From: CAYHWW01 sp964360145
GTDB lineage: Bacteria > Bdellovibrionota > UBA1018 > CAYHWW01
NCBI GenBank assembly: GCA_964360145.1
Contig: CAYHWW010000013.1
Coordinates: 1 to 41,280, forward strand
DNA: 41,280 nucleotides
Reading direction: 5' to 3'
Shown here in pieces: positions 28,158 to 36,440 of this stretch. A program made the translations under genes and the position numbers. The notes below the pieces were generated by a model. It did no database searches, was not told the origin of the DNA, and saw only the letters and a list, made by a program, of their open reading frames with translations. How positions within the stretch are numbered: position 1 is the first letter of the stretch; each line of letters opens with the position of its first letter.

Positions 28158-29289
28158 CCTTAGCATCGTCCGGGTCGCGGGGCGTAGGCTCCACAAGCAG
28201 TTTCTCTTGCTTCCCTGGGAGGTCTACAAGAACGATCCCGTGTGGATTCCCCCGCTGCTCATGGCCGTGAATCAGTCCCTCGACATGAAGAAAAACCCCT
28301 TCTACAAGCACGCTCGCATGGAGCGTTGGCTTGCTTTGCGGGGAAAAAAAGTCGTGGGCCGCATGGCCGCCGTGGTTGACGACTCCCACAATAAGTTTCA
28401 TGAGGAGCGCACCGCTTTCTGGGGATTTTTCGAATGTCTCGATGACGTCGATGCCACCAAGGCGCTCTTCACCGTGGCGGAGGAATGGGCCAGAAAGCAG
28501 GGTATGAACTGCCTGCGGGGGCCCATGAACCCCTCCACCAACCATGAGTGTGGCCTGCAGGTGTCGGCCTTCGATACCAAGCCCTACATCATGATGACTC
28601 AGAATCCGGAGTATTACGTTCGACTTGTCGAGCAGGCCGGGTACTCCAAGGCCAAAGATCTGCTGGCTTGGGAGATCAACGGCCACACGGCTCCGGTGGA
28701 TCCCCGTCTCGTGAAATTCGCCAAGCGTCTTGAAGAGCGTCAGGGCGTCACCATTCGTACGGTGGATATGAAGCGCTTCGATGAAGAGGTGGAGCGCATC
28801 TTAGAAATCTACAACGACGCTTGGGAGAAAAACTGGGGCTTTGTCCCTGTGTCCGACGAGGAGTTCCGTCTCTTGGCCAAGGATATGAAGGGCATTATCG
28901 TGCCTGAGATGGTCTACATCGCCGAGCTCAAGGGAGAGCCGGTGGCCTTCAGTCTTTGGCTCCCGGACCTCAACATGGTCATGGAGAAAATCCCCTCCGG
29001 TCGTCTCCTGCCCACAGGTTTTTTAAAACTATTTTGGTACACCAAGATCAATAAGCGCTACGTCAACCGTGGTCGGGTGATTACCCTGGGCGTGAAGCAC
29101 AAGTACAGGTCCCTGGGCATCGCGCCTGCGATGTACCTGAAGTACATTCACGATGGGCCGCGTTATGGTTACCCCATAGCCGAATGCTCCTGGATCCTCG
29201 AAGACAACAAACCCATGAACGAGGGTTTGAAGCTCATGGGCGCCCAGCACTACAAGACTTATCGAATCTACGATAAAGTAATCCAGTGA
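28138..29289 (+). CDS. GNAT-like acyltransferase of a family often next to alpha-oxoamine synthases
   Basis: The 383-residue protein begins with a block LLPWEVYKNDPVWIPPLL, then GRMAAVVDDSHNKFHEERTAFWGFFECLDD and RGPMNPSTNHECGL, and ends in a GNAT-like part (TLGVKHKYRSLGIAPAMYLKYI, an acetyl-CoA-loop-like R-x-x-G-I-A, and AECSWILEDNKPMNEGLKLMGA). From memory, proteins of this pattern accompany serine palmitoyltransferase-like genes; bacterial ceramide synthase in Caulobacter is also GNAT-like, but whether this is its orthologue needs testing. It overlaps the alpha-oxoamine synthase by 20 bp and ruvC by 4 bp. Substrate unknown. Confidence 0.75.
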   Translation: MNSASSDLSIVRVAGRRLHKQFLLLPWEVYKNDPVWIPPLLMAVNQSLDMKKNPFYKHARMERWLALRGKKVVGRMAAVVDDSHNKFHEERTAFWGFFECLDDVDATKALFTVAEEWARKQGMNCLRGPMNPSTNHECGLQVSAFDTKPYIMMTQNPEYYVRLVEQAGYSKAKDLLAWEINGHTAPVDPRLVKFAKRLEERQGVTIRTVDMKRFDEEVERILEIYNDAWEKNWGFVPVSDEEFRLLAKDMKGIIVPEMVYIAELKGEPVAFSLWLPDLNMVMEKIPSGRLLPTGFLKLFWYTKINKRYVNRGRVITLGVKHKYRSLGIAPAMYLKYIHDGPRYGYPIAECSWILEDNKPMNEGLKLMGAQHYKTYRIYDKVIQ

Positions 29290-29831
29290 CCGCAGCCAAT
29301 ACCCCGCAGCGTCCCCTGACTATTCTTGGTATTGATCCGGGGTCCCGTTTCATGGGCTTTGGCGTCATCGTTAAGGCGGGCAATCGTCTGACCCATGTCG
29401 AGTCTGGGGTGATCAAGGTGAATCTCAAAGACGAGATTCACCAGCGCCTGCGCACCATCCATGCTGGTGTTGTGGAGCTTTTAGAGCGCCACAAACCCGA
29501 CCACGTGGCCGTGGAGAAAATGTTTTTCGCCAAAGACGCCGTGGCGGCCATGAAGCTGGGCCAGGCCCGGGGGGTGACTTTGCTTGCCATCGCCGACAAG
29601 GGCTCACAGTTTTTTGAATACAGCCCCAACGAGGTGAAAATGGCTGTGAGTGGTTACGGCCATGCGGACAAAGAGCAGGTTGCTCGTCTGGTAAGCTTGG
29701 TTCTGGGAGTGAAAGACTTCGACCGGTCTGATGCCTCTGACGCGCTTGCCATTGCCATCTGCCACGCGAATACATACACCTATATCCAGCGCGGACTCCC
29801 CGCTTCGCGCGAAAAGGGGTTGGGAGCGTGA
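29286..29831 (+). CDS. ruvC: Holliday junction resolvase RuvC
   Basis: The 181-residue endonuclease cuts Holliday junctions symmetrically. Catalytic residues are visible as Asp17 in LGIDPGS, Glu77 in VAVEKMFFAKD and the late aspartates in RSDASDALAIAICHA. GTG 29286 overlaps the preceding stop, and the ruvA start overlaps the ruvC stop (GTGA), giving a tightly coupled ruvCAB operon that here appears to continue from the GNAT-like gene. Confidence 0.96.
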   Translation: MTAANTPQRPLTILGIDPGSRFMGFGVIVKAGNRLTHVESGVIKVNLKDEIHQRLRTIHAGVVELLERHKPDHVAVEKMFFAKDAVAAMKLGQARGVTLLAIADKGSQFFEYSPNEVKMAVSGYGHADKEQVARLVSLVLGVKDFDRSDASDALAIAICHANTYTYIQRGLPASREKGLGA

Positions 29832-30514
29832 TTGGTTTCTTAGACGGTACCGTGGCGGAGATTTCCCGGGGCGAGAGCACCACCTCCCTGGTTTTGGCTG
29901 TGGGCGGCGTGGGCTATGAAGTGCTCATGCCTTCTCGCGCTGCTGAGCATCTGCGAGAGGGCGGCGCCGCCAAGCTGCACATCTACACACATATGAGGGC
30001 AGATGGCCGCGGAGACTCCGCTCTCGAGCTTTTCGGTTTTGAGCGGGCCTGGGATAAACGAGCATTTTTGCTGCTCACTTCGGTGAGTGGCGTGGGTTTC
30101 CGCACAGCCCTTGGCATCTTGAGCGCCGTGGACCCCGCAGTGGTTTTGCAGGCCATCGTGCGCCAAGACCGGGCCACTCTCACCTCCGTGCCCGGGGTGG
30201 GCAAGAAAACCGCCGAGCGCCTCATTGTGGAATTGGGGGATAAGGTCCCCGCGCTGCTCGCCATGCGATCCCGCGACGGAGGCGCGTCTACGGCAGCGAC
30301 TCCCGGCAATGCAGCGCTGAACGCGGCCATGGAAAGCTTTGAAGCGGAATCCGACGCTCTTTGGGTGCAGGCGCGCCAAGCGTTGCTGGCCCTTGGCTTC
30401 CGTGAAGTCGATGCGGCCAATGCTCTGCGGGACTACTACAAAGACGCCGTGGGGCAGGACCTCACGGTCACCACATTCGTGCGCGGCGCCCTGTCCAAAC
30501 TGAGGAGCATCTGA
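29828..30514 (+). CDS. ruvA: Holliday junction branch migration protein RuvA
   Basis: The 228-residue protein binds Holliday junctions and loads RuvB. It starts MIGFLDGTVAEI (OB-fold domain I). Domain II has two helix-hairpin-helix motifs, around TSVSGVGFRTALGIL and TSVPGVGKKTAERLI. After an alanine/serine-rich linker comes domain III (VQARQALLALGFREVDAANAL), which contacts RuvB. GTG 29828 overlaps ruvC by four bases. The linker makes it slightly longer than the E. coli protein. Confidence 0.96.
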   Translation: MIGFLDGTVAEISRGESTTSLVLAVGGVGYEVLMPSRAAEHLREGGAAKLHIYTHMRADGRGDSALELFGFERAWDKRAFLLLTSVSGVGFRTALGILSAVDPAVVLQAIVRQDRATLTSVPGVGKKTAERLIVELGDKVPALLAMRSRDGGASTAATPGNAALNAAMESFEAESDALWVQARQALLALGFREVDAANALRDYYKDAVGQDLTVTTFVRGALSKLRSI

Positions 30515-30516
30515 AC

Positions 30517-31566
30517 ATGACCATGGAGCGTAGCATGTTGAATCCCAGCCCAGAGCAGGCTCCAGAGGTTGTGCAGTTCGAGACGGGCCTGCGCCCCCGG
30601 GATTTCAGTGAATACGTGGGTCAACTCAAGGTCGTGTCGAATCTGCAGCTCTTCATCGCCGCGGCCCGCAAGCGGGGTGATGCCCTGGATCACTGCCTGT
30701 TCGCGGGTCCTCCGGGTTTGGGCAAGACCACCCTAGCCCAGATCGTATCCCGCCAAATGGGGGGGCAGCTCTACTCCATCGCGGCACCCCTGCTGGAAAA
30801 AAAGGGCGATCTCGCCGCCATCCTCACAGCGCTTCAGCCCCACGACGTTTTATTCATCGATGAGATTCATCGTCTCCATGTCGCCATCGAAGAGATCCTC
30901 TACGGAGCGATGGAGGACTTCAAGCTGGATATCATCATTGGCCAGGGGCCCGGGGCCAAGACCCTCAAGATCGATCTTCCCCCGTTCACTCTCATTGGCG
31001 CCACCACCCGCACCGGTGCGCTGACATCACCTCTTCGGGATCGTTTCGGCGTGCAGTTTCGCCTGGATTATTACGGGCCTGAAGACCTGAAGAAAATCGT
31101 GCTGCGCTCGGCGCGGATTTTGAACGTGGGCATTGACGAGGCAGGCGCGCTTGAAGTCGCGCGCCGCAGTCGGGGCACACCCCGCATTGCCAACAGGCTT
31201 TTGCGCCGCGTGCGGGATTACGCTGAAGTCCACGCGGGAGGCATGATCACGGAGTCCGTGGCCCGTGCGGGCCTGACCCTTCTTGAGGTGGATGCCCAGG
31301 GGCTCGACGCCATGGATCACCGCCTGCTTTCTACTATCGTGAAAAAATTTGAGGGAGGGCCCGTGGGCATTGAGACCATGTCCGCGGCCTTAGGCGAGGA
31401 GCGGGCGACGTTGGAGGAAGTGTACGAGCCGTACTTGATCCAAGAAGGTTTCCTTCAGCGCACTCCCCGCGGACGAATGGCCACTCGCAAGGCCTATGTA
31501 CTTCTCGGTGAGCCCTGGCGCGAGGCAGAAAATACCCAGTCCTTCCCAGAGCTTAAGCCGTGGTAA
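30517..31566 (+). CDS. ruvB: Holliday junction branch migration ATPase RuvB
   Basis: The 349-residue AAA+ motor drives branch migration together with RuvA. Walker A is GPPGLGKTT (residues 64-72), Walker B DEIH (115-118), sensor 1 is in GATTRTGALTSPLRDRF, and the carboxy-terminal winged helix includes TLEEVYEPYLIQEGFLQRTPRGR. It starts 2 bp after ruvA. The ATG at 30517 is used; ATG 30523 and 30535 are also possible. Confidence 0.97.
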   Translation: MTMERSMLNPSPEQAPEVVQFETGLRPRDFSEYVGQLKVVSNLQLFIAAARKRGDALDHCLFAGPPGLGKTTLAQIVSRQMGGQLYSIAAPLLEKKGDLAAILTALQPHDVLFIDEIHRLHVAIEEILYGAMEDFKLDIIIGQGPGAKTLKIDLPPFTLIGATTRTGALTSPLRDRFGVQFRLDYYGPEDLKKIVLRSARILNVGIDEAGALEVARRSRGTPRIANRLLRRVRDYAEVHAGGMITESVARAGLTLLEVDAQGLDAMDHRLLSTIVKKFEGGPVGIETMSAALGEERATLEEVYEPYLIQEGFLQRTPRGRMATRKAYVLLGEPWREAENTQSFPELKPW

Positions 31567-31647
31567 ATATGCCACACCGAGTCTTTGTGGCTGTGGCGGC
31601 GCTGCCATGAGCACTCTTATTAACCAATCTTAACAGTCCGTTATTAT

Positions 31648-31676
31648 TTGTTAACCATTTGAATTCTCAGTATTAA
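31648..31676 (+). promoter_or_regulatory. Candidate sigma-70 promoter for lpxC
   Basis: In the 168-bp gap between ruvB and lpxC, which is AT-rich in its second half, TTGTTA (31648-31653) and TATTAA (31671-31676) are separated by 17 bp. This would give a leader of about 50 bases before lpxC. Prediction by inspection only. Confidence 0.45.
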
Positions 31677-31734
31677 AACTGAATCTGTTTATTTTAGAGG
31701 AATTGGCACCGGGCTTGCGATAGCAGAGTGCAAG

Positions 31735-32679
31735 ATGAAATCCCCCCAGCCCCGGAAAGCGGCCCAGCAACACACTTTGAAGGCATCTGTGACCTTCAAA
31801 GGTGTGGGTCTCCATTCCGGTGCTGCAGTGACCTGCACCGTGCATCCCGCTGATATGGGCACGGGGATCATCTTCCGCCGTTCGGATCTGCGCGGAAAAC
31901 CACAAATCCGGGCGGACATCTCCCGGGTGGTGCGCACCGATCTTTCCACCATGCTGGGGGATCGCCAGGGCGCTGTGGTGGGTACGGTGGAACACCTCAT
32001 GGCAGCTCTTCGCGGCATGGGTGTGGATCATGCTTTGATTGAAGTGGACGGCCCCGAAGTCCCGATCATGGATGGCAGCTCCCTCGCGTTTGCCCAAGCC
32101 ATTGCCGCTGCGGGCCTCAAGACGGTGGCGTTGAGTCGCAAAGTGCTTCGTCTCCGCAAAGCTTTAGAAGTACATATTCAAGACAAGTGGATCAAGGCAG
32201 TGCCGCACAACTCCCTCGTCATCGGTGGCACCATTGATTTCAAGCACACCATTATCGGCGAGCAGTCTTACGAGTTTGGTCCTGGCGGCGATTTCTTAGA
32301 GGATCTCGCTGCCGCCCGTACTTTCGGTTTTTTGAAAGAGGTGGAGTATCTCCACAAAAAGGGCCTCGCTAAGGGCGGTTCCCTTGAGAACGCCATTGTT
32401 CTCGACGAACAGCGGGTTTTAAATCCCGAAGGTTTGCGGTTCGCTGACGAGTTCGTGCGTCACAAAGTTCTCGATGCTCTGGGTGATTTTGCCCTCCTGG
32501 GACTCTCCATGCAGGCCAAGATCCAGGTCAACAAGTCCGGCCATGAACTTCATGCGGCCTTCTTGCACAAAATCCTCGAAGAACCCTCTCACTACGAAAT
32601 TATCGAGCTGTTTGCCACTGGCGCGGAAGACGCCGTGCCTGACTCCATGCTGGATTTGGGCTTCGCCATTCCGGCTTAG
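31735..32679 (+). CDS. lpxC: UDP-3-O-acyl-N-acetylglucosamine deacetylase
   Basis: The 314-residue zinc enzyme performs the committed step of lipid A synthesis in the cytoplasm. Zinc and catalytic positions appear as His87 in TVEHLMAAL and the HKVLD motif (His243, Lys244, Asp247); FKGVGLHSG near residue 21 and PIMDGSS are also typical. It has its own candidate promoter and is followed by the convergent rfbC-like gene. Its presence shows that the cell makes lipopolysaccharide. Confidence 0.96.
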   Translation: MKSPQPRKAAQQHTLKASVTFKGVGLHSGAAVTCTVHPADMGTGIIFRRSDLRGKPQIRADISRVVRTDLSTMLGDRQGAVVGTVEHLMAALRGMGVDHALIEVDGPEVPIMDGSSLAFAQAIAAAGLKTVALSRKVLRLRKALEVHIQDKWIKAVPHNSLVIGGTIDFKHTIIGEQSYEFGPGGDFLEDLAAARTFGFLKEVEYLHKKGLAKGGSLENAIVLDEQRVLNPEGLRFADEFVRHKVLDALGDFALLGLSMQAKIQVNKSGHELHAAFLHKILEEPSHYEIIELFATGAEDAVPDSMLDLGFAIPA

Positions 32680-32690
32680 ACTTTTGAGCA

Positions 32691-33242
32691 TCAGCGGCCA
32701 AGGTCTCCCAGGACGGAATCAAGAGTGGGGGCCTTCGCGTCTTTTTCCGATATGATGACAGGTTTGAAGGGCCATTGGATGGCCACGGCAGGGTCATCCC
32801 AGCGCAGAGCTTTATAGTGAGGCGGAGAATACTCGTCAGAGACAAGGTAGTGAATTTCGGTGTTGTCTTCAAGAGTAAGAAAGCCGTGGGCGAAGCCTTC
32901 AGGGATATAGAGCGCGGCCCTATTCTCCGCATCGAGCCTGAAGCCAGCCCATTTTTTAAAGGTGCGGGACTCAGGTCGGAGGTCTACCAGGACGTCATGC
33001 AGTGCTCCCCTGGTACAGCGAACGATTTTTGCCTGGGCCTTGGGCGCGGTTTGAAAATGCATGCCCCGCAAGGTGCCTCGTTTATAGCTAAAGGAGATGT
33101 CAGCCTGCGCCAGGGTAAAGCTGATGCCCGCGGTCTTCAGCTCGAACGTGCTCAAAGACCTGGCAAAGAATCCACGGTCATCTTTGATGGGCTCCAAGTC
33201 GATCAATAGGGCCCCGTCCAATTCAAGTGCTGTGATTTTCAT
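32691..33242 (-). CDS. rfbC: dTDP-4-dehydrorhamnose 3,5-epimerase-like protein
   Basis: The 183-residue cupin-type epimerase acts in dTDP-L-rhamnose synthesis. Landmarks are DDRGFFARSLS, KRGTLRGMHFQ with the catalytic-base-position His62, and YIPEGFAHGFLTLEDNTEIHYLVSDEYSP. ATG 33242 (MKITALEL) fits the family start; ATG 33260 would add six residues. The other rml genes are not in the window, so it might act on another dTDP- or CDP-sugar. It is divergent from the dehydrogenase at 33303. Confidence 0.9.
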   Translation of the reverse strand: MKITALELDGALLIDLEPIKDDRGFFARSLSTFELKTAGISFTLAQADISFSYKRGTLRGMHFQTAPKAQAKIVRCTRGALHDVLVDLRPESRTFKKWAGFRLDAENRAALYIPEGFAHGFLTLEDNTEIHYLVSDEYSPPHYKALRWDDPAVAIQWPFKPVIISEKDAKAPTLDSVLGDLGR

Positions 33243-33302
33243 TGATTGAAGGTGTATCATCGACGCTGGTTTTTGTAGATCGTTGAGAAAGGGCTGAAGT
33301 TC

Positions 33303-34247
33303 ATGGACCGTGCCGCCAAATATCGCGTGTTAGTGACCGATGGGCTCCATGATGCGGGTCTTAAGCTATTGCGTGCGCAAGGCGAACGCATCGAATTGGA
33401 TTTACGGACCTCGATCTCGTCAGAGGAGCTGCATCGAATCATTGCTGATTATGATGCGTTGCTGATCCATGTCGCGACGAAGCTCACCCCGGACCTCATG
33501 CTGCGGGCAGCACCACGGCTCAAGCTCATTGCCTGCGCCAGCGTGGGGTTTGACCATGTGGCGTTGGATGCGGCCCAGGCCCAGGGCGTGAAGGTGGTCT
33601 CCGCGGCGGGAGCAAACGCGGACTCCGTGGGGGATCTTGCTCTCGCGCTCATCCTGGCCATGGCGAGACGGCTTCCTGAATGCAGGGAAAGCATGGCGGC
33701 TGGTCGTTGGGATCGGAAAAATCTCACGGGGTTTGCGCTGAAAGAGAAAACTCTCGGAATTTTGGGTCTTGGCAATACGGGTCGCGCAACCGCTGTGCGG
33801 GCGGCGGCATTCGGAATGCGCGTCATTGGTTATGATCCCCAATATCCACAAGGCTCCGTGGTGCCTGGCGTGCAGCAAATCTGTGGGAGCAAAAAAGAAG
33901 TATTGTTAAACTGTCAGGTTTTGTCTGTTCATGTGCCGCTGAAGAGTGACACGAGTCCCCTCATCAGTGCCGAGGATTTAAATGTTCTGGGAGAGGGCAG
34001 TTATCTGGTCAATACATCCCGCGGCGGTGTGGTCCGTGAAGCTGATCTGAAGCCGTTTTTGGAGAAGGGGTCATTGGCCGGGTACGGTGTGGATGTTTTT
34101 GAGACGGAGCCGCTCCCCGCGGACCATTGGCTGAGGGGGCATCCCCGCGTGGTGGCCACATTGCATTTAGGGGGAGCCACGGAGTCCGCACGCACTTCCG
34201 TGGCAGTCAATATTGCTCAGCAGGTCATGGGGTTTTTCAACGTTTGA
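33303..34247 (+). CDS. D-isomer-specific 2-hydroxyacid dehydrogenase (SerA-like)
   Basis: The 314-residue NAD-dependent enzyme has the SVGFDHVALDAA motif, the nucleotide-binding GLGNTGRATAVRAAAFGM, the catalytic Arg in NTSRGGVV, Glu in VDVFETEP and the catalytic His in ATLHLGGATESA. It lacks the ACT regulatory domain of long SerA proteins, so it is a short form that may be phosphoglycerate dehydrogenase or another 2-hydroxyacid dehydrogenase. ATG 33303 is the first start after the rfbC promoter side. It is the last gene before tRNA-Pro. Confidence 0.88.
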   Translation: MDRAAKYRVLVTDGLHDAGLKLLRAQGERIELDLRTSISSEELHRIIADYDALLIHVATKLTPDLMLRAAPRLKLIACASVGFDHVALDAAQAQGVKVVSAAGANADSVGDLALALILAMARRLPECRESMAAGRWDRKNLTGFALKEKTLGILGLGNTGRATAVRAAAFGMRVIGYDPQYPQGSVVPGVQQICGSKKEVLLNCQVLSVHVPLKSDTSPLISAEDLNVLGEGSYLVNTSRGGVVREADLKPFLEKGSLAGYGVDVFETEPLPADHWLRGHPRVVATLHLGGATESARTSVAVNIAQQVMGFFNV

Positions 34248-34294
34248 TTTCGGGGCGGGCCGTGCTACTTGTGGCCCTCATTTCAAAAAAAGTT

Positions 34295-34371
34295 CGGGCC
34301 GTAGCGCAGCCTGGTAGCGCACTTCCTTGGGGTGGAAGGGGTCGCTGGTTCAAATCCAGTCGGCCCGACCA
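34295..34371 (+). tRNA. tRNA-Pro (anticodon GGG)
   Basis: A complete 77-base cloverleaf can be folded: acceptor CGGGCCG pairing with CGGCCCG before ACCA, D arm GCGCAGCCTGGTAGCGC, anticodon stem CTTCC/GGAAG around loop TTGGGGT (anticodon GGG), and T arm GCTGG-TTCAAAT-CCAGT with a last-pair mismatch tolerated at the variable-loop side. The sequence aligns along its length with bacterial proline tRNAs, and CCA is encoded. It marks the border between the GC-rich chromosome and the DGR region. Confidence 0.96.
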
Positions 34372-34649
34372 TTTGATTTGAAGAGTCGACAGCAGATAGA
34401 GATAAATACGGAAAACTAAACCCCAAAGACTTCAGCAGTTTTCCAAGCTCAGGCAAAGCGATCATCACAAAGTACCACGGCAAATCACAGGCCGTGGCTA
34501 CTTTGTGGCTACCGCTAGGCTACCAGTAGAGAGCGGTTTCTCAGAGGGAGCACGGGTTCAAATCACGCGCCATCATGGGCGTGAAACCAATGCTTTGTGT
34601 CCATTTCAACTTGTTTAAAAAGAGCACGAACAAATTGAAAGGACATTTT
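34372..34649. other. Gene-poor spacer between tRNA-Pro and accessory region
   Basis: No credible gene is seen in this 278-bp stretch. It holds a 10-bp copy of the tRNA T-loop sequence (GGTTCAAATC at 34555-34564, matching 34347-34356) within a stretch that looks like a decayed tRNA 3' part, but a proper T stem cannot be formed. Base composition falls from this point on. It could be the scar of an integration at the tRNA. Confidence 0.4.
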
Positions 34650-34832
34650 ATGCAATCCACAGACATCGGCCCGTTGATCAGAATCATCATGGCCGTCATC
34701 GCGATTTCCATGGCCATTGGCCAGTACGACAAACTCCGGGCCTTTGCCGCCCATGAGGCGGTGAAGTCTAGCCGTGGCTGGAAGATGGTGCCGTTTTTTG
34801 CTGCCCCCACCGCCCACAACACCAAGAAATAG
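34650..34832 (+). CDS. Small putative membrane protein
   Basis: A 60-residue frame beginning with MQSTDIGPLIRIIMAVIAIS. Residues 7-24 form one hydrophobic segment; the rest is basic, with a short alanine-rich end. ATG 34650 is supported by GAAAGGA about 8 bases upstream, while the longer in-frame start at 34575 has no such signal. It stands alone between tRNA-Pro and the first DGR target gene. No family was recognised and coding status is uncertain. Confidence 0.45.
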   Translation: MQSTDIGPLIRIIMAVIAISMAIGQYDKLRAFAAHEAVKSSRGWKMVPFFAAPTAHNTKK

Positions 34833-34929
34833 AGCTAATTCGAGCCAGGTGAGGGCAGTGACTACGGGCCAAGACTGCAACCCGTTGATTTTCATTGATT
34901 AAATTTCTCGTAAAACGACTAAACTGATC

Positions 34930-34958
34930 TTGTTTATAGTTATTAATTAGTGTATAAA
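34930..34958 (+). promoter_or_regulatory. Candidate promoter and inverted repeat before the DGR target genes
   Basis: TTGTTT (34930-34935) and TATAAA (34953-34958) are spaced by 17 bp, a good sigma-70 layout, placing transcription start near 34965, close to ATG 34973. The arms gtttata (34932-34938) and tataaac (34953-34959) form an inverted repeat covering the same boxes and could be a repressor site. Confidence 0.5.
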
Positions 34959-34972
34959 CTCTGTCAAGTATT

Positions 34973-36439
34973 ATGCACCCTCAGCAACTCGAAGCTCTTC
35001 ATGGTGGAAGACGCCGGTATAAGATTTGGTCGGCTTCTCTGATACTAGGCGTGGCGCTCACAGCTGCCCTTGCTTACGCCACGACCGATGAAGACTGCCG
35101 CCGTGCGCTTCTTGAGCCAAGACCAGGATTTTTCTCACGCATCGCTACGGGTACGACAGATTATTTGCGTCACCAGGTGAATCTGCAAAATGCAGTGAAC
35201 CATGCTGATCGTGATCTCTTCACGGCGCTTGTGAATGACGGTGTCATTGCGAGGGGCAGCATACGGCGCGGTGATGACGTAGAGAGCACGACGCCGTCAG
35301 TGCGTGCGCTTCCTGTTTTACATGTGCAGGGTCGAGAGTATGTGCCGCTTCGTGTGCAGCGGCGCGGTGATACCGTCACAGCTACCGCAACGACCGAGCC
35401 CACCATAGAGGCCGACATTATTACAGGTGGACGTAGCTACCATGTGAGCCTCGTCGCAAATAGCGCCCGCGTGCGTGAATTTTTAACCGCAAACCACATC
35501 ACGGTTTCAACCGGCATGATGCTCGGCGCAGGCCCCTATCGTGAGGCGCAAGTGCCAGCGGGCAGCGCAGCCGCGAACGCGTTACCCTATTCAACACTCA
35601 GTTCTTCGCAAAATACTTTTGGCGATCTCATCATGATGCTCGCCCGAGAAAAAGGTATAGGCCAAGACGTGCTCGACCGCATCGATCTGCGCAGTCTTTC
35701 ACTTGCCTCAATTCAGGCGGGTTCATTTGATATGGGTAGCCCAACTGATGAGACTGATCGTGATAGTCGCGATGAAAATCAGCACCATGTGCAGTTAACA
35801 AAAGATTTTGAAATGCAGGCTACGAGCGTCACGCAGTTTGTGTGGTTCGTGGTGATGGGCGGCAATCCTTCACATTTTAAAGAGAAGAAACACGCAGAGA
35901 ATGATTTCGCCAAAGTCAGCGGTACGCAACTACTGCTCAATCACCCCGTTGAGCAAGTTTCGTATGAAGATGTAAAAGAGTTCATGAAGAAGCTCAATGA
36001 ACTGACAAAACGCCATAACCCAAGCTTTGAAGGTGAGTTCAGCCTACCCACTGAAGCGCAGTGGGAGTATGCAGCGCGGGGCGGAACAACAACGCGTTAC
36101 CATTTCGACGAGAGCCGCGATGCACTCAGAGATTTTGCCTGGTACTCAGAAAATGCTGATGGTCACACCCATGCTGTGGGCACACGCCAACCCAATCCAT
36201 TGGGCCTCTTTGATATGTCAGGCAATGTCTGGCAGTGGGTGAAAGACTGGTATGCAGCGGCCTACACCATGGGCGTTTTGACCGACCCTCAAGGTCCGTC
36301 TTCCGGCTCCTACCGCGTGCTCCGTGGCGGTGGCTGGTACGGCTACGCCAGGTACGTGCGTTCCGCTCGGCGCCACTACGGTCATCCGGGGTACCGCGGC
36401 AACAATGTTGGCTTCCGCTTCGTGAGGACTTTGCCTTAG
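34973..36439 (+). CDS. DGR target protein 1: exported protein with C-terminal FGE-sulfatase/C-type-lectin-like domain
   Basis: The 488-residue protein has an amino-terminal basic stretch and hydrophobic core (about residues 18-35, cleavage or anchor near AYA), then about 200 residues of unknown structure. A formylglycine-generating-enzyme-like (SUMF1) domain spans roughly residues 243-488: SIQAGSFDMGSP, MQATSVTQFVWFVVMGGNPSHF, HPVEQVSYEDVKEF, SLPTEAQWEYAARGG, NPLGLFDMSGNVWQWVKDWY. The final part, residues 445-485, is the variable repeat (RGGGWYGYARYVRSARR...VGFRFVR). The active-site cysteines of true formylglycine enzymes are absent there, as in known DGR targets with this fold, so ligand binding rather than catalysis is expected. 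Start ATG 34973 has only a weak ribosome site. Confidence 0.9.
   Translation: MHPQQLEALHGGRRRYKIWSASLILGVALTAALAYATTDEDCRRALLEPRPGFFSRIATGTTDYLRHQVNLQNAVNHADRDLFTALVNDGVIARGSIRRGDDVESTTPSVRALPVLHVQGREYVPLRVQRRGDTVTATATTEPTIEADIITGGRSYHVSLVANSARVREFLTANHITVSTGMMLGAGPYREAQVPAGSAAANALPYSTLSSSQNTFGDLIMMLAREKGIGQDVLDRIDLRSLSLASIQAGSFDMGSPTDETDRDSRDENQHHVQLTKDFEMQATSVTQFVWFVVMGGNPSHFKEKKHAENDFAKVSGTQLLLNHPVEQVSYEDVKEFMKKLNELTKRHNPSFEGEFSLPTEAQWEYAARGGTTTRYHFDESRDALRDFAWYSENADGHTHAVGTRQPNPLGLFDMSGNVWQWVKDWYAAAYTMGVLTDPQGPSSGSYRVLRGGGWYGYARYVRSARRHYGHPGYRGNNVGFRFVRTLP
36305..36427 (+). repeat. DGR variable repeat 1 (VR1)
   Basis: This 123-bp segment at the 3' end of target gene 1 aligns without gaps to 39753-39875. 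They share 106 of 123 bases, while the upstream parts of the two genes are far more divergent. All 17 differences fall on first or second codon positions, and each is compatible with a template adenine (six have A here, eight have A in VR2, three have A in neither). Variable residues are 450, 454, 456, 457, 461, 466, 468-471 and 476-478. The last 21 bases are invariant and A-poor, suiting the initiation-of-mutagenic-homing end. Confidence 0.93.
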
Positions 36440-36440
36440 T

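Noticed and set aside
34283..34483. Reverse-strand frame with a GFEPATPSTPRKCATRLRYG-like peptide
   Set aside because: This is the well-known artefactual translation of a tRNA gene; the cloverleaf on the + strand explains it.
34347..34564. 10-bp GGTTCAAATC repeat as defined attachment sites
   Set aside because: The matching sequence is a common tRNA T-loop motif and too short to call att sites; kept only as a weak hint of integration.
35700..36439. Functional formylglycine-generating enzyme
   Set aside because: The domain fold matches, but the active-site cysteine pair is not present in the terminal region and the segment is a hypervariable repeat, so a binding role is more likely.
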